Shown: positions 1-9,448, counted from the stretch's first letter. The stretch: 64,000 nucleotides of DNA from Shewanella gelidimarina (GCF_023283945.1 NZ_JAKIKW010000001.1:236807-300806), one strand, 5' to 3'. Translations and numbers: made by a program. The notes: a model not told the origin generated them from the letters alone.

Positions 1-277
1 ATCAGATGTTTTCGTTGAGCACATGGACTCTCTCTTTTATAAAGAGTCGCAGCGAGCCTCTGTGGCGTCTGCACATACGGTCGTTCATTCACATCCATGT
101 GGTCACGAGATTCGGACATCCTGTCCAGCACCACCGCAGGTAATTGGAACCACTGTGGCTGGAGTTTTCTTCTCTTGTAGAAGGGTGAGACTGGATTTAT
201 GGACGAGAAAAGGAAGCTCACGGGTATATCAAGTGAAGCTTGATAAAAGTGTCAAAAGGTGATTAAAATTCAACTCA
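1..277. other. Left edge: no supported gene; three short hairpins
   Basis: The plus strand is open from the window edge to a stop near 262, but the translation looks like no family I know and its composition is not gene-like, so I do not call it. Three small inverted repeats follow each other: 90-101 (CACAT/ATGTG), 114-126 (GGACA/TGTCC) and 169-183 (CTTCT/AGAAG). They may be part of a structured intergenic repeat downstream of menE. Confidence 0.4.
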
Positions 278-1741
278 CTATTTTGGTAGAAGAGCTGCTG
301 CAATAATCTGTTTCCGTACTACTTTAATTCCTGCAGTGGTAACTTCTGGCCATGGGTAGTAACACCTTGGGCGCTTAAAACGGGCTATTTTGTCGGCGAG
401 GAACTCAGTTAAATCTGCTTCCGAAAGCGGGTTAGCTGAATTATTAGCAGGTTTAATAATGGCTGCTGGTAGTGTGCCAAACTTGGCATCAGCTTTAGGG
501 AAGACGATGGCGTCAACAATTAAGGGGTGTAGCTTTAACGCGGCTTCAACCTCTTCTGGTTGTAAGTTTTCACCGCCGCAGACAAACATGTTGTCTAAAC
601 GGCCGTCAATGCACAAATTACCGTTGTTATCCCAGTGACCTAAGTCTGTACTTCGAAACCAGCCTTGTGTCTCTAATCGCTTAGCTAGAGGCTTATTAAG
701 GCCATCGACACCAAGGTAGCCAAGAAACAAACATTCGCCCTTTAACCATATCTCACCGTCCACTATTTTCAGCTCTCGATGGGGTAAAACTTGGCCGCTT
801 GATCCGTCTGCACGGGCGATGCCAGTGGTGATCTGTGAGCCCATCTCGGTCATGCCGTAACTGGTAAAAGCGTTAATATTGAGCACGGCAAGTTGGTTGA
901 GTAGATCGGCTGAAATCGCGCCACCACCTAACAGCATCGCTTTGACTTGATGTAAGCAGTGAGTGTCAGCGCTCAGTAACGGCTGCAGTTGCGTGCTGAC
1001 CAATGACAAATGGCTGACTTGGTCTCTGGTTAATTGCTTGGCGAGGCTGATTGATTTATCTTCAAATACCACGCAGGCACCCACGAGTGCACAACGATTG
1101 AGAATAGCCAGCCCACCGATATGAAACAGCGGCAGCGAGAGTAACCAGCTATCTGTCTCCATAATATCGATCAACGTTTTAGCGCCTTTGGCACTGGCGA
1201 TATGGTTCTGCAGGCTATGCACTGCGGCTTTGGGTAAGCCAGTACTCCCTGAGGTGAGAATGGCATCTACCGCTTGCTTAGGATCGATCTTGAGCGGTTG
1301 CTGAGAACTTGTTTTGTCAAACTCAAATTCTAGCAAGCGAGTGTTATCTGGGCCCAGTGTCAACAGTTCAGCTTTTAGATCTGGTAATAGGGCGTGGATG
1401 TTATTGGATAGCCAACAATAGCGATATTGATGGGTTTGGATTAACTCAATTAGTTGTATTTGCGCAAAGCGTGGTGACACAGGGCAAAACAGAAGGCCAT
1501 TGTCGACGCATGCCCAATAAAGCTTGAGTAGCTCAGGGCTATTATTGGCAATACAAGCGACTCTATCGCCTTGCTGCAACCCTGCTTGCTTAAGCTGCTC
1601 ACCAATCGCAATGACGTGCTGGCTTAGTTGCTGATAACTGATAGCCTTGCCACTCACTTTATAGGCAATTGAATCCGGTCGCTGTAGAGCAACCAGATGA
1701 ATAGGTGATTGAATGCGGGCGTTAGCAGCACGGTTCGGCAT
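278..1741 (-). CDS. menE: o-succinylbenzoate--CoA ligase MenE
   Basis: This is an adenylate-forming enzyme of 487 residues that activates o-succinylbenzoate to its CoA thioester in menaquinone synthesis. The AMP-binding P-loop TSGSTGLPK lies near residue 162. A YGMTE motif follows near 297, and the C-terminal STDLGHWD and GRLDNMFVCGGENLQPEEVE-type hinge is present, so the fold looks complete. It is the last gene of a menD-menH-menC-menE operon and starts 6 bases after menC stops. The order and the pathway neighbours separate it from other acyl-CoA ligases. Confidence 0.95.
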   Translation of the reverse strand: MPNRAANARIQSPIHLVALQRPDSIAYKVSGKAISYQQLSQHVIAIGEQLKQAGLQQGDRVACIANNSPELLKLYWACVDNGLLFCPVSPRFAQIQLIELIQTHQYRYCWLSNNIHALLPDLKAELLTLGPDNTRLLEFEFDKTSSQQPLKIDPKQAVDAILTSGSTGLPKAAVHSLQNHIASAKGAKTLIDIMETDSWLLSLPLFHIGGLAILNRCALVGACVVFEDKSISLAKQLTRDQVSHLSLVSTQLQPLLSADTHCLHQVKAMLLGGGAISADLLNQLAVLNINAFTSYGMTEMGSQITTGIARADGSSGQVLPHRELKIVDGEIWLKGECLFLGYLGVDGLNKPLAKRLETQGWFRSTDLGHWDNNGNLCIDGRLDNMFVCGGENLQPEEVEAALKLHPLIVDAIVFPKADAKFGTLPAAIIKPANNSANPLSEADLTEFLADKIARFKRPRCYYPWPEVTTAGIKVVRKQIIAAALLPK

Positions 1742-1747
1742 AAGGGT

Positions 1748-2791
1748 CTAGCCCAACGCGAGTAGCAGTTGCAGATCGCCTAACTGCAGGCATTTTGCTT
1801 TACCTGTGCTTTGCAGCAGGTCTTGGCTAAATGCGCTTAAGGTGTCGATCCCAGGGATCTCATCTGGGGTCATAATGCTGGCCAAACGGCTGAGGGCAGC
1901 AATACCTAAACTGGCTTCCAAACTTGAGCTTAATATTGAGCGAACCCCATGTTCAGTGGCCAAATGCTGCAGCGACTGCAACTTCTCTAAGCTACCGATC
2001 AGCATAGGTTTGATGATAATAGCGCGGAGACCAGCTTGCATTTCAAACTGGTAGTGTGGGTCATTGAGTGACTCATCGAGTGCCCAAGGTGCTCCAATCG
2101 CGTTATAAAATTTTGGGTTATCGGCAGGTTGCTTGCAAGGCTCTTCAATGTACTCAATCGCATGCAAAGGAATACAGGCGATAAACTCAATGGCTTGTTG
2201 TAACTCAAAACCGCGGTTTGCGTCGAGTCGGAGTTTTAAATCGGGACGTATGGCTAAGATCTGATGGATCAACTGGATCTCATCTTCAAAGGACGTTTGT
2301 GCGACTTTGACTTTAACCGCATGAACGTTGTTAGCCAGCGCCGCCACACGCTCAGTAACGACCGTTAATGGCTCATCTTGATTATGGTAAATAAGCGGAA
2401 TGGTGCGAGTCTCAAGACTGTGTCCATCGAGTGATCCCATCAGTTTGGCATGCAGTAAACTTAAACCATAGCTGATTGCGTTCTGCTCGGTTTCATCTGC
2501 AAAATCAAGCAGTCTAATCACTGGTTGTTGATGCAGCGCAGCGAGATATTTACTGAGTTGGTCGCTTGTTTGCAAAAGAGAGTGCTGACTAAAACCGGTT
2601 AACGGATGTCCATCGATATCAAGACCTGAAAGCGGTGAGATCTCCACCTGCTCAGTTCGCTCATCTGTAGCGGAACTGATTGTTGCGCTGAGCACCAAAC
2701 CATGGCGCTGATCGATGCGTTGCTTACCCACGGGCAATAATCTATCGAGATCAATAGTGTATTGATAAAGGCTAAGTTTAGTGAGGATCAT
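1748..2791 (-). CDS. menC: o-succinylbenzoate synthase MenC
   Basis: This enolase-superfamily enzyme dehydrates SHCHC to o-succinylbenzoate. Catalytic and metal residues appear in order: the K-x-K pair of VKVKVAQ near residue 160, Asp in RLDANRG near 189, Glu in YIEEPC near 215, Asp in ALDES near 239 and the second catalytic Lys in IIKPML near 260. Its ATG overlaps the menH stop by one base (TAATG), which indicates translational coupling. Length (347 residues) is a little above the E. coli protein (about 320). Confidence 0.95.
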   Translation of the reverse strand: MILTKLSLYQYTIDLDRLLPVGKQRIDQRHGLVLSATISSATDERTEQVEISPLSGLDIDGHPLTGFSQHSLLQTSDQLSKYLAALHQQPVIRLLDFADETEQNAISYGLSLLHAKLMGSLDGHSLETRTIPLIYHNQDEPLTVVTERVAALANNVHAVKVKVAQTSFEDEIQLIHQILAIRPDLKLRLDANRGFELQQAIEFIACIPLHAIEYIEEPCKQPADNPKFYNAIGAPWALDESLNDPHYQFEMQAGLRAIIIKPMLIGSLEKLQSLQHLATEHGVRSILSSSLEASLGIAALSRLASIMTPDEIPGIDTLSAFSQDLLQSTGKAKCLQLGDLQLLLALG

Positions 2792-3597
2792 TAAGTGGGC
2801 CTATTGGATGATGGATTAGATGAGCATGGCTTAAGCAGCTGTAATACCTGCTTGCTAAACGCCATGGGTGCAGCACTATGGACATTATGGCCACTGGCCG
2901 CAACGCTATACATAGCGATGGGATATTGTTGCTGCCAGCGAGTCGCGAGTGAGAGAAATTTTTGGTCGTCAGAACCAGCAATAAAATAGCATGGCGCAGA
3001 TATTATCGCTGGAGTGTCCCAAAGGTCAGCTTGCTCAGCGAGTGAAGTGGCTTGATAACAGTTGCCTAGGGCTAAGACTTGGTTGCCGCGGCGCTGCTGG
3101 ATCATCGCTTGACGTTTGCTGGCACTAAGGTCGGCAAATACGGCTTGTTGATACCAAAGCGCTAAGAAATTCTCGATAGTCAGGCTATTTAATTGAGTTG
3201 CCCAGCGCGCATCACTGGTTTTTCTTGCGGCTCTGTCATCGGCAGATTTCAGCCCTGGATGGCACGACTCGAGTATTAAGCTCAAAATATTATCGGGGGC
3301 TTGCCGCGCAAGGTGCAGCGCAATACGGCCACCGAGTGAATAGCCAACCAAGTGATACTGCTGGATCTTAAGCTGTAATAGTGTTTGCTGGATAAGGGCG
3401 GTGCAGGCATCAAATCCAGGTGTTGGCAATGTATGGTTAAGGCTCTGGCCGTGGCCAGGTAGATCGATGCTAATGCAATAATATTGCTCCGCGAGCACCT
3501 CAATAACCGCAGACCAATCGGCTTTGCTGCCTAAAAAACCATGCAGCAGCACCATTGCTGGCATGCTGGGGTTACCTTGGCATTGATATGCCAACAT
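2791..3597 (-). CDS. menH: SHCHC synthase MenH (alpha/beta hydrolase)
   Basis: MenH removes pyruvate from SEPHCHC to give SHCHC, the second dedicated step after MenD. It shows the alpha/beta-hydrolase pattern: LLHGFLGSKADW oxyanion region near the N-terminus, nucleophile elbow GYSLGG, acid in GSDDQKF and the C-terminal histidine in SGHNVHS. The longest frame begins at 3615, inside menD. I prefer the ATG at 3597 because it forms a TGATG one-base overlap with the menD stop, the same coupling as menH/menC, and gives 268 residues, close to the usual length. Confidence 0.92.
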   Translation of the reverse strand: MLAYQCQGNPSMPAMVLLHGFLGSKADWSAVIEVLAEQYYCISIDLPGHGQSLNHTLPTPGFDACTALIQQTLLQLKIQQYHLVGYSLGGRIALHLARQAPDNILSLILESCHPGLKSADDRAARKTSDARWATQLNSLTIENFLALWYQQAVFADLSASKRQAMIQQRRGNQVLALGNCYQATSLAEQADLWDTPAIISAPCYFIAGSDDQKFLSLATRWQQQYPIAMYSVAASGHNVHSAAPMAFSKQVLQLLKPCSSNPSSNRPT

Positions 3598-5306
3598 CAG
3601 CTTTGTTTCACCCAAGTCGCGATATGCGCAATCTGGTCAGTGGCTTGGTTTTGCGAAACGCTCACTTCGATGACTGACGGCCCAGCGTAGGTCATGGCAT
3701 ATTCGTAAGACTCGATAAAGTCATCGAGATCGTCAACTTGGTTGTAGGCTAAACCAAACATTGCCGCACCAAAACCAAACTCAAGCCCATGGGACAAACG
3801 ATAGTAATCGGTTCGTAGCTGCTCGTTTGGCACAGGCAGTAGATTAAAAATGTTACCGCCATCATTATTGAGGATCACAATGATTAATGGACTGGTGACG
3901 CTGCGCGCAATCGCCAGAGAGTTGAGATCGTGTAATTGAGAAATATCGCCAATAATCAGTGTGGTTGGCTTTTTTTCCGCAATGGCAACGCCGCATGCGG
4001 TGGCGAGTAAGCCATCTATCCCTGAAGCACCGCGATTGGTGAAAACGGTGGCGTGTTCTGCACTAATAGGGGCAAACATATCAAATAGTCTGACAGGCAA
4101 ACTGTTACCAATAAATAGCTGGTGCTGGTTCGTTTGGCGTTTGGCTATTGCTCGTATGGCCTGCGCTTCACCGAATTGAGCATGATCAATTTGCTGCTGG
4201 TATAAGGTTTCTAGCGCTTCATTCTGCTGCACTAATGCTAAGGCCCATTGAGCCTGAGATGAGCGTGGCCAAGGTAGCGCGCTAAAGGTGTTAGCGTGCG
4301 CAATCCATACCTGTTTAGCTTTATGGTTAGGGTCGAGCCTTTGTTGCTGCGGCAGTACTTGCCAGTAGTCTTTCCAGTGATGCTCGCTCAAATAACTGCT
4401 CAAGCGTTTTGACAAGATACGTCCGCCAAACACAATCACTTTTTCGGCCTGTGCTAGCAAAGCTTGCGACTTAGGTTGCAGTAACAGTTGGTCGATATTA
4501 CCAATGGCGGCGCTGCTTTGTCGCAGTTGCGATTGGGCATCGGTCACTATGGGCCAGCCGAGCTTTATCGACAATGCGATCAGTTCCTCGGGGTGATGCT
4601 CTGGAGCCAGTGTCGCCGCGACAATAATGCCTTTACCATGGACAAACCTTGCCAGCGCATCATGGGTTGGCAGTTGTGAAGCGGTTTGGGCTGCGTACTG
4701 AATATAAGGTGCTTTAGTTTGCTGCCATTGGGCTATCGGCTTTAAGTAATGACTAAAGTCTGCTTGGGGCGCTGCAGGGTAGAGTGGCTCGCGGTACATA
4801 CAGTTTATATGCACGGGTTGTGTTTGGTTACTGACGGCATCATCGATTGAGCTCAGTAATGCCGCTGGGCTAATGCTCTTGTCTGGCGTGGGCAAGTTTA
4901 GTGACTTGGCATATTGAGCGAAAATAGCGGGCTGAGTCATCGCTTGGTTAGCGCCACAATCGATAAGCTCTGGTGGACGATCGCCTGAAAGCACAATCAG
5001 TGGAACTTGGGTTAGCCAAGCTTCAATAACAGCTGGATAAAGGTTAGCCACTGCGGTGCCAGAGGTGGTGATGATAGCCACTGGTGCGCCACTGGCCTTG
5101 GCTATGCCCAGCGCCATAAAGCCTAAGCCTCTTTCATCAAAATGCAGATGTTGGCATAGCTTGCCCTGCTTAGCCGCAGCAAGGGTTAAGGGGGTTGACC
5201 GTGACCCTGGCGCCATACAGACATGTTTGACCCCTAGACGAGCAAGCTCCTCTAAGATTAATGTTCCCCAAAGCAGGTTTAATTCAGCTGTATGTTTAGT
5301 TTGCAT
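3597..5306 (-). CDS. menD: SEPHCHC synthase MenD
   Basis: This thiamine-diphosphate enzyme joins 2-oxoglutarate to isochorismate, the first committed step of menaquinone synthesis. The 569 residues include the N-terminal APGSRSTPL motif near residue 33, the ThDP-activating Glu region [11 protein letters not shown] near 58, and the metal/ThDP motif [12 protein letters not shown] near 455. It is the first gene of the men cluster; menF, menB, menA and ubiE/menG are not in this window and must lie elsewhere. Menaquinone is needed for anaerobic respiration in Shewanella-type organisms. Confidence 0.96.
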   Translation of the reverse strand: MQTKHTAELNLLWGTLILEELARLGVKHVCMAPGSRSTPLTLAAAKQGKLCQHLHFDERGLGFMALGIAKASGAPVAIITTSGTAVANLYPAVIEAWLTQVPLIVLSGDRPPELIDCGANQAMTQPAIFAQYAKSLNLPTPDKSISPAALLSSIDDAVSNQTQPVHINCMYREPLYPAAPQADFSHYLKPIAQWQQTKAPYIQYAAQTASQLPTHDALARFVHGKGIIVAATLAPEHHPEELIALSIKLGWPIVTDAQSQLRQSSAAIGNIDQLLLQPKSQALLAQAEKVIVFGGRILSKRLSSYLSEHHWKDYWQVLPQQQRLDPNHKAKQVWIAHANTFSALPWPRSSQAQWALALVQQNEALETLYQQQIDHAQFGEAQAIRAIAKRQTNQHQLFIGNSLPVRLFDMFAPISAEHATVFTNRGASGIDGLLATACGVAIAEKKPTTLIIGDISQLHDLNSLAIARSVTSPLIIVILNNDGGNIFNLLPVPNEQLRTDYYRLSHGLEFGFGAAMFGLAYNQVDDLDDFIESYEYAMTYAGPSVIEVSVSQNQATDQIAHIATWVKQS

Positions 5307-5923
5307 AGATAATTACCATCCCAATGATAATGTTAGTTTAACTTGCTTTAGGGCAAAGGAATATGATCGTCCTTGGTTTTCTTAAATCTAAGGATTTTCA
5401 CTGGCAACGAATAAATCAATAGTCGGTTTTCGACCGTTAAGCACCTAGCAATAGGTGTAACCGTGATTAACATATCGGAATGTTGAATTTATCGCAGGGC
5501 TTATGAATGTATTCTTGGTAAGTGGAGCGTTTAAAATTATCTCCTTTGGCAAAAGATATCATTTCTTTTTACGACCAAATGACATTGTTAACTCGCTGTG
5601 AGATCAACACAAAATGTTATTGTCGATTTTGTCACTGCTCTGGGTGATCGCACTTAAATTATTGCTTTCAAAGGCTGCACAAAGTAATACCAATTGTATT
5701 AAGTATCTGTTCATTGAGTGCTTTGAAAGTCACCCTACAGGAAGCGCTAAATACTTAATACAATTGCTATGGCGGCGGTTATTTACGCAAGCCATCAAGA
5801 TGATTTTCCAAGGCATAAATACCATATACACCATTTGGACGATGCTGTAAAATTGCGGAGTGACAATAATATAAGTTCAAACGTTTTATTTATATCGAGA
5901 AGAAGATTGGAGTTAAAAAAGCA
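5307..5923. other. 617-bp intergenic region upstream of menD and of the pilin gene
   Basis: This divergent region should hold the men operon promoter (minus) and the pilin promoter (plus). I could not pick either with confidence. It contains one short inverted-repeat element at 5688-5769, listed separately. A 78-codon open frame at 5614-5850 crosses the element and is not convincing. Confidence 0.5.
5688..5769. mobile_element. 82-bp inverted-repeat element, short relative of the 6992-7255 element
   Basis: The ends are a perfect 16-bp inverted repeat, CAATTGTATTAAGTAT at 5691-5706 and its complement at 5751-5766. It extends to 19 bp with one mismatch (TACC.../...GCTA). The sequence just inside the left end (CTGTTCATT) and the motif near the right end (CCCT...GGAAGCGCT) also occur in the 264-bp element at 6992-7255. 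This copy therefore looks like an internally deleted member of the same non-autonomous family. It carries no gene and no clear target duplication. Confidence 0.7.
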
Positions 5924-6409
5924 TTGAAAAGTAAGGGCTTTACACTCATCGAGCTGGTGGTAGTTATCATTATATTGGGGATCCTTGCGGTCGCCGTAGC
6001 TCCAAAATTTTTAAACATAAGTCGCGATGCACGTATAGCATCTCTAGATGGGTTTGTCGGTGCGGTTAAATCAGCGAACTCAATTGTTATGAGTAAGGCT
6101 GTTCTCGCGGGAGTTGCATCGGCTAAAGTTGAAACAAACATCCCGAATACTGATTTATATGTGCTTGACGGTAATATGAGCATTAAGCCTGAACACATAG
6201 AAGCTGCAATGAATGTTGATGGGTTTATGATTACTGATTATTCATTAAATGAGCGCATTCCAAGTGCTTTCGTATATTTGGGGGATAAAAAATTAGAATA
6301 TCCAGAGCTTAGAGCCATGAGGTGTTCTGTTCTCCTTTCACGATCAGTCGTCGGTGGCGATATTGTTACCCGTGAATTGCAGGTGGAAAAAATTTACGAT
6401 GGCTGTTAA
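5924..6409 (+). CDS. MSHA-like type IV pilin (prepilin)
   Basis: A 161-residue prepilin with a very short leader (MKSKG) cut before FTLIELVVVIIILGILA; Glu5 of the mature protein is present. The hydrophobic N-terminal helix is followed by APKFLNISRDARIASLDGF, typical of MSHA major pilins. A C-terminal cysteine pair (MRCSV near 134 and the last residue Cys) could form the D-loop disulfide. The start is TTG, with GGAG at 5909-5912. No msh assembly genes are near, so it is an orphan. Processing by PilD (29909-30820) is plausible. Confidence 0.8.
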   Translation: MKSKGFTLIELVVVIIILGILAVAVAPKFLNISRDARIASLDGFVGAVKSANSIVMSKAVLAGVASAKVETNIPNTDLYVLDGNMSIKPEHIEAAMNVDGFMITDYSLNERIPSAFVYLGDKKLEYPELRAMRCSVLLSRSVVGGDIVTRELQVEKIYDGC

Positions 6410-6842
6410 ATTGAATTAGACATTATGTGGGCCAGAGCAAACTTTAGTGCCAAGCGTTCGGTTTGGGATTTGACCTTTAATCGAAAGTTCTGAAGTTCGA
6501 AATAATCGAAATAATCGAAAGTTGGCAGCCACTCCTTAAGTCTCTCTTGTCAAAAATAGTGTTAGCAATGACTGATACACTCCTATTGAAGATAGTAATA
6601 ACCCGTAAACGCGGCAGTGGTTAGCATAACGCCGACTGCTAACCAGCAGACAGATTGCGGCTGATTGCCCTTAGAGAGTGTTGGCCAGCTTAGGGCCATT
6701 GCTTATCAAGCATCAAGGCCTGCGCTAAAACAGAGTTAGGAGGAGTCCGGAGGGTGTTGCCATAACATGCCAGTGGCAATGACTAGCGGCATGGCAAGTC
6801 AATTATCGCTTTCCTTCTTACATCATTTTCAGTTTCATATGA
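6410..6842. other. 433-bp intergenic region with one hairpin
   Basis: No convincing gene. A 9-bp inverted repeat, TGGTTAGCA at 6618-6626 and TGCTAACCA at 6637-6645, forms a good stem with a 10-base loop but lacks a T-run. A short 9-bp tandem (CGAAATAAT) lies around 6497-6520. Confidence 0.45.
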
Positions 6843-7538
6843 TTAACCTTGATTGTCTATCCACTCACTCATCACCACATGCGTTTTAATTTTGGTGATA
6901 TCGTCTTGAGCATCAATAAACTCACGGATCTCGTGTAGGCGTTTCATTGATGCCGCAGTGGCATAGACCAGCAGATCCATATCGCCAATAATACCAGTTG
7001 CATTAAGTATCTGTTCATTCAGTGGGAATTCAAAGCGCTGAAGGCAAGTCGGGAACTTGAAGCTAATAGTAATTCTATATCAAGAGTTTTCGTCGAAGCA
7101 TGCAGCGCTTTGAAACCCACCCTTTGGGAAGCGCTCACGCATTCCACTTCTGCATTGCATTGGCTCACAAGGGAATAACCATTCTGTCGTCAATGCGCCT
7201 TAAATTGAAAAGCTTGAGCGCTTCTGAATTGACAACATACTTGATGCAACTGGTATAAACCCTTTACAAGTAATGATTTCTGGGATGGTATGGAAAATTT
7301 TGACGACATCGGCACAGTTGGCGCATTTGTGTTGGATCTCAAAGTAGGCTGAGACCCCATCAGTTTGGGATGCACTTAATATCACTTGATAACCACGAAT
7401 AGTACCCGATGTTTCCATCTTCTTTATTCGCTCAGTAACTGCAGAGCGAGATAGGTTCACTGCTGCGGCAATGTCTGAGATGCTGCGGCGAGCATCTGTT
7501 CTTAGGGCACTTAAAATGGCATTATCAAACTTATCCAT
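6843..7538 (-). pseudogene. AsnC/Lrp-family regulator, split by a 264-bp element
   Basis: The 5' part (7538 down to 7256) encodes the Lrp-type helix-turn-helix (DNAILSALRTDARRSISDIA...VNLSRSAVTERIKKM) and the start of the effector-binding RAM domain. The rest of that domain (IGDMDLLVYATAASM ... HVVMSEWIDNQG, stop at 6843-6845) continues on the far side of an inserted element. Removing the element and one copy of the flanking TAA rejoins the halves in frame as CKGFIGDMD, giving 142 residues, a normal family length. As it stands, translation runs into the element and stops near 7200 after 112 residues, so the last RAM strands are lost. It is divergent from a YjeH-like exporter that it probably controlled. 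The start at 7538 is chosen over 7589 because the protein then begins in the normal way (MDKFDNAIL). Confidence 0.88.
6992..7255. mobile_element. 264-bp non-coding element (MITE-like) inside the AsnC-family gene
   Basis: Terminal inverted repeats of 19 bp: TACCAGTTGCATTAAGTAT at 6992-7010 and ATACTTGATGCAACTGGTA at 7237-7255, with one mismatch. It is flanked by a direct TAA at 6989-6991 and 7256-7258, read as a 3-bp target duplication. There is no transposase frame inside, so it is non-autonomous. It is related in end sequence to the 82-bp element at 5688-5769. Confidence 0.85.
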
Positions 7539-7618
7539 AATCAATTCCAACATAATGACGGTAGATTTGGTGAAGGTGACGGCGATCAAACGCAGAAAGC
7601 TAGTCAGTCTAGAATTAT

Positions 7619-7630
7619 AATGGTGCCATT
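7619..7630. promoter_or_regulatory. Possible operator between the AsnC-family gene and yjeH-like gene
   Basis: AATGG-TG-CCATT is a perfect 5-bp inverted repeat with a 2-base spacer. It sits 21 bases upstream of the exporter ATG in the divergent intergenic space. The position suits an AsnC/Lrp-family site; binding is inferred only. Confidence 0.35.
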
Positions 7631-7651
7631 GTAAACCAGAGCTTATAAGAC

Positions 7652-8905
7652 ATGAATCAAATACAAGGAACCATAGGCCGCTGGCAAGGTGCCGGGCTTA
7701 TGGCCACCACTTTGTTGGGCACCGGCGTGTTTATCCTGCCACAAATGACAATAGTGACCGCTGGGCAAGGCGCATTAATCGCTTGGCTAGTATTAACGCT
7801 AGCGATTATTCCGGTGACGCTGGTGTTTGGACGTTTAGCCAGTCTGCTACCCCACGCCGCAGGGCCGGCCTATTTTGTAGAGCAAGCGTTTGGTCGTACT
7901 GCTGGACGAACGATTGGCTTGATGTTTTTACTGGTGGTGCCCATCGGTGCTCCGGCCGCTATTCTAATGACCTTTCAATTCGTTAATGCTCTAGTGCCGA
8001 TAAATGGTTGGGCGCAAGTTGGCACTGAGTTGTTATTGCTAGGAGTGCTGCTGTTACTTAATTTACGCGGCATTCAAGTTTCGGCAAAGCTGCAGTTTGG
8101 GTTAACGTTAGCGATTGTCTCGGTTGTGGTCGCGCTATTTGGCGGTGTTGGCTTGAGTTTGTCGGAGCTTGAATCTTTTACCCATCAAGATGCACCTAAT
8201 GTGAGCCTAATCATGGCCGCGGTCGGTATCGCATTCTGGAGCTTTTTGGGTATCGAAGCGATGACGCATCTTGCCAATGACTTTCGTCAGCCTAAGCAAG
8301 ATATGATCCCAGCAATGCTCATCGGCACCGTGTTGGTTGGCGTGGTTTATTTAGCCTGTACTTTATTACTATTGGTCGTGCCAAGCGATACACCAGTGGC
8401 GATGGTCGGGGTGTTCGACAGCTTATTGGGCGGCTATGGCGCACAGGTGATTGGCGTATTGGGGATAGTGAGTGGTTTGGCTACCGTTAATGTTTATACC
8501 GCGAGTGTCTCTAGATTAATCTGGAGCTTTAGCCGAGATGGCGTATTGCCCAAATACTTTAGCCAATTGAATCAGCATCATTCACCTGCTCGTGCTGCAA
8601 TAGCGGTGCTGATTGCGATGGCATTAGTCATTATAGTGACCTACGCAACAGGTCAGCAGTTAGAAGATCTTATTGCGTGGAGCAATGGGGTGTTTGTGAT
8701 TATCTATTTGGCCGCTATGTTTGCTGCGGCTAAATTACTGAGCAAGCGCTACTTGCCATTGGTGATACTGAGCTGTGCATTATGCGCTGTTATTGGTTTT
8801 GCTTTAGGTTGGAATATGACCTACGCGATATTATTAATGCTGGTCCTGTTTCCCATGTTGTGGGCGCAGAAAACCCACCTGAATCGAAAACAACTCGCGT
8901 TGTAG
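7652..8905 (+). CDS. APC-family amino-acid transporter, YjeH-like
   Basis: A 417-residue polytopic inner-membrane protein with about 12 hydrophobic segments. The N-terminal TTLLGTGVFILPQM and the middle AFWSFLGIEAMTHLANDFRQPKQD segment match the APC superfamily, and overall similarity is to E. coli YjeH (L-methionine and branched-chain amino-acid exporter). Divergent pairing with an AsnC/Lrp-family regulator is typical of amino-acid exporters. Because that regulator is broken here, expression may now be unregulated. The substrate is inferred. Confidence 0.85.
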   Translation: MNQIQGTIGRWQGAGLMATTLLGTGVFILPQMTIVTAGQGALIAWLVLTLAIIPVTLVFGRLASLLPHAAGPAYFVEQAFGRTAGRTIGLMFLLVVPIGAPAAILMTFQFVNALVPINGWAQVGTELLLLGVLLLLNLRGIQVSAKLQFGLTLAIVSVVVALFGGVGLSLSELESFTHQDAPNVSLIMAAVGIAFWSFLGIEAMTHLANDFRQPKQDMIPAMLIGTVLVGVVYLACTLLLLVVPSDTPVAMVGVFDSLLGGYGAQVIGVLGIVSGLATVNVYTASVSRLIWSFSRDGVLPKYFSQLNQHHSPARAAIAVLIAMALVIIVTYATGQQLEDLIAWSNGVFVIIYLAAMFAAAKLLSKRYLPLVILSCALCAVIGFALGWNMTYAILLMLVLFPMLWAQKTHLNRKQLAL

Positions 8906-8925
8906 CAGCGGCAATAGCCGTTTGC

Positions 8926-9384
8926 TCAAGGTTTTTGTTGTGTTTCAATTGCGATGTTGCGCATCTGAATGAGTTCGCTATGCCTAAGGTGTAGCAATTC
9001 AGAAGTGCGACGGATCATCTGGTCTTCATATTGGCACAGGTGACCGTCAACATAGGCTAAGCGCCACATTGCGAGGATCAAATGCTGTTTTTGCTCGATA
9101 TCGAAGTTGTCATTAATAGCTTGAGTAAACTCATAAAGTGAGGTTGAATTTTGTTGTGACACGGTCGCATTGGCGATTAATGCGCTGACATCTTCTATCG
9201 ATAAGCCCAAAGTAGTGGTGAGAAGCTCAGGTAATATCTTGGCTTCCTCATCTGACATGTTCTCATCGGCCATGACGACTTCTAAAAGCAAACTGGCTGC
9301 GGCAAGGTTAAGGTGCTGCGCCTGCTCTTCAGCAGAAAGCGTGTGGTGTTGAGCTTCAAAAAATTGTTTTAGCTTGGCAAGCAT
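8926..9384 (-). CDS. TerB-like domain protein
   Basis: A 152-residue, mostly helical acidic protein. Two copies of the TerB-type helical pattern are visible: a first AAASLLLEVVMADENMSDEEAKILPELL and a second LILAMWRLAYVDGHLCQYEDQMIRRTSELL, with the typical A-D-G/E-x-x motif. TerB-like domains occur in tellurite-resistance and other stress proteins; no ter operon is near, so the role is unknown. It converges on the yjeH-like gene with a 20-base gap. Confidence 0.75.
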   Translation of the reverse strand: MLAKLKQFFEAQHHTLSAEEQAQHLNLAAASLLLEVVMADENMSDEEAKILPELLTTTLGLSIEDVSALIANATVSQQNSTSLYEFTQAINDNFDIEQKQHLILAMWRLAYVDGHLCQYEDQMIRRTSELLHLRHSELIQMRNIAIETQQKP

Positions 9385-9448
9385 GCAAGTTCCTCAAAGG
9401 TGATTATAAAAATTAGAACATTAAATCGCATGAGAGTTCCATCTTGAC

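Noticed and set aside
23-262. 79-codon plus-strand open frame at the left edge
   Set aside because: No recognisable protein features or ribosome site; the sequence is better described by short hairpins.
5614-5850. 78-codon plus-strand open frame upstream of the pilin
   Set aside because: It runs through the 82-bp inverted-repeat element and has no ribosome site or family likeness.
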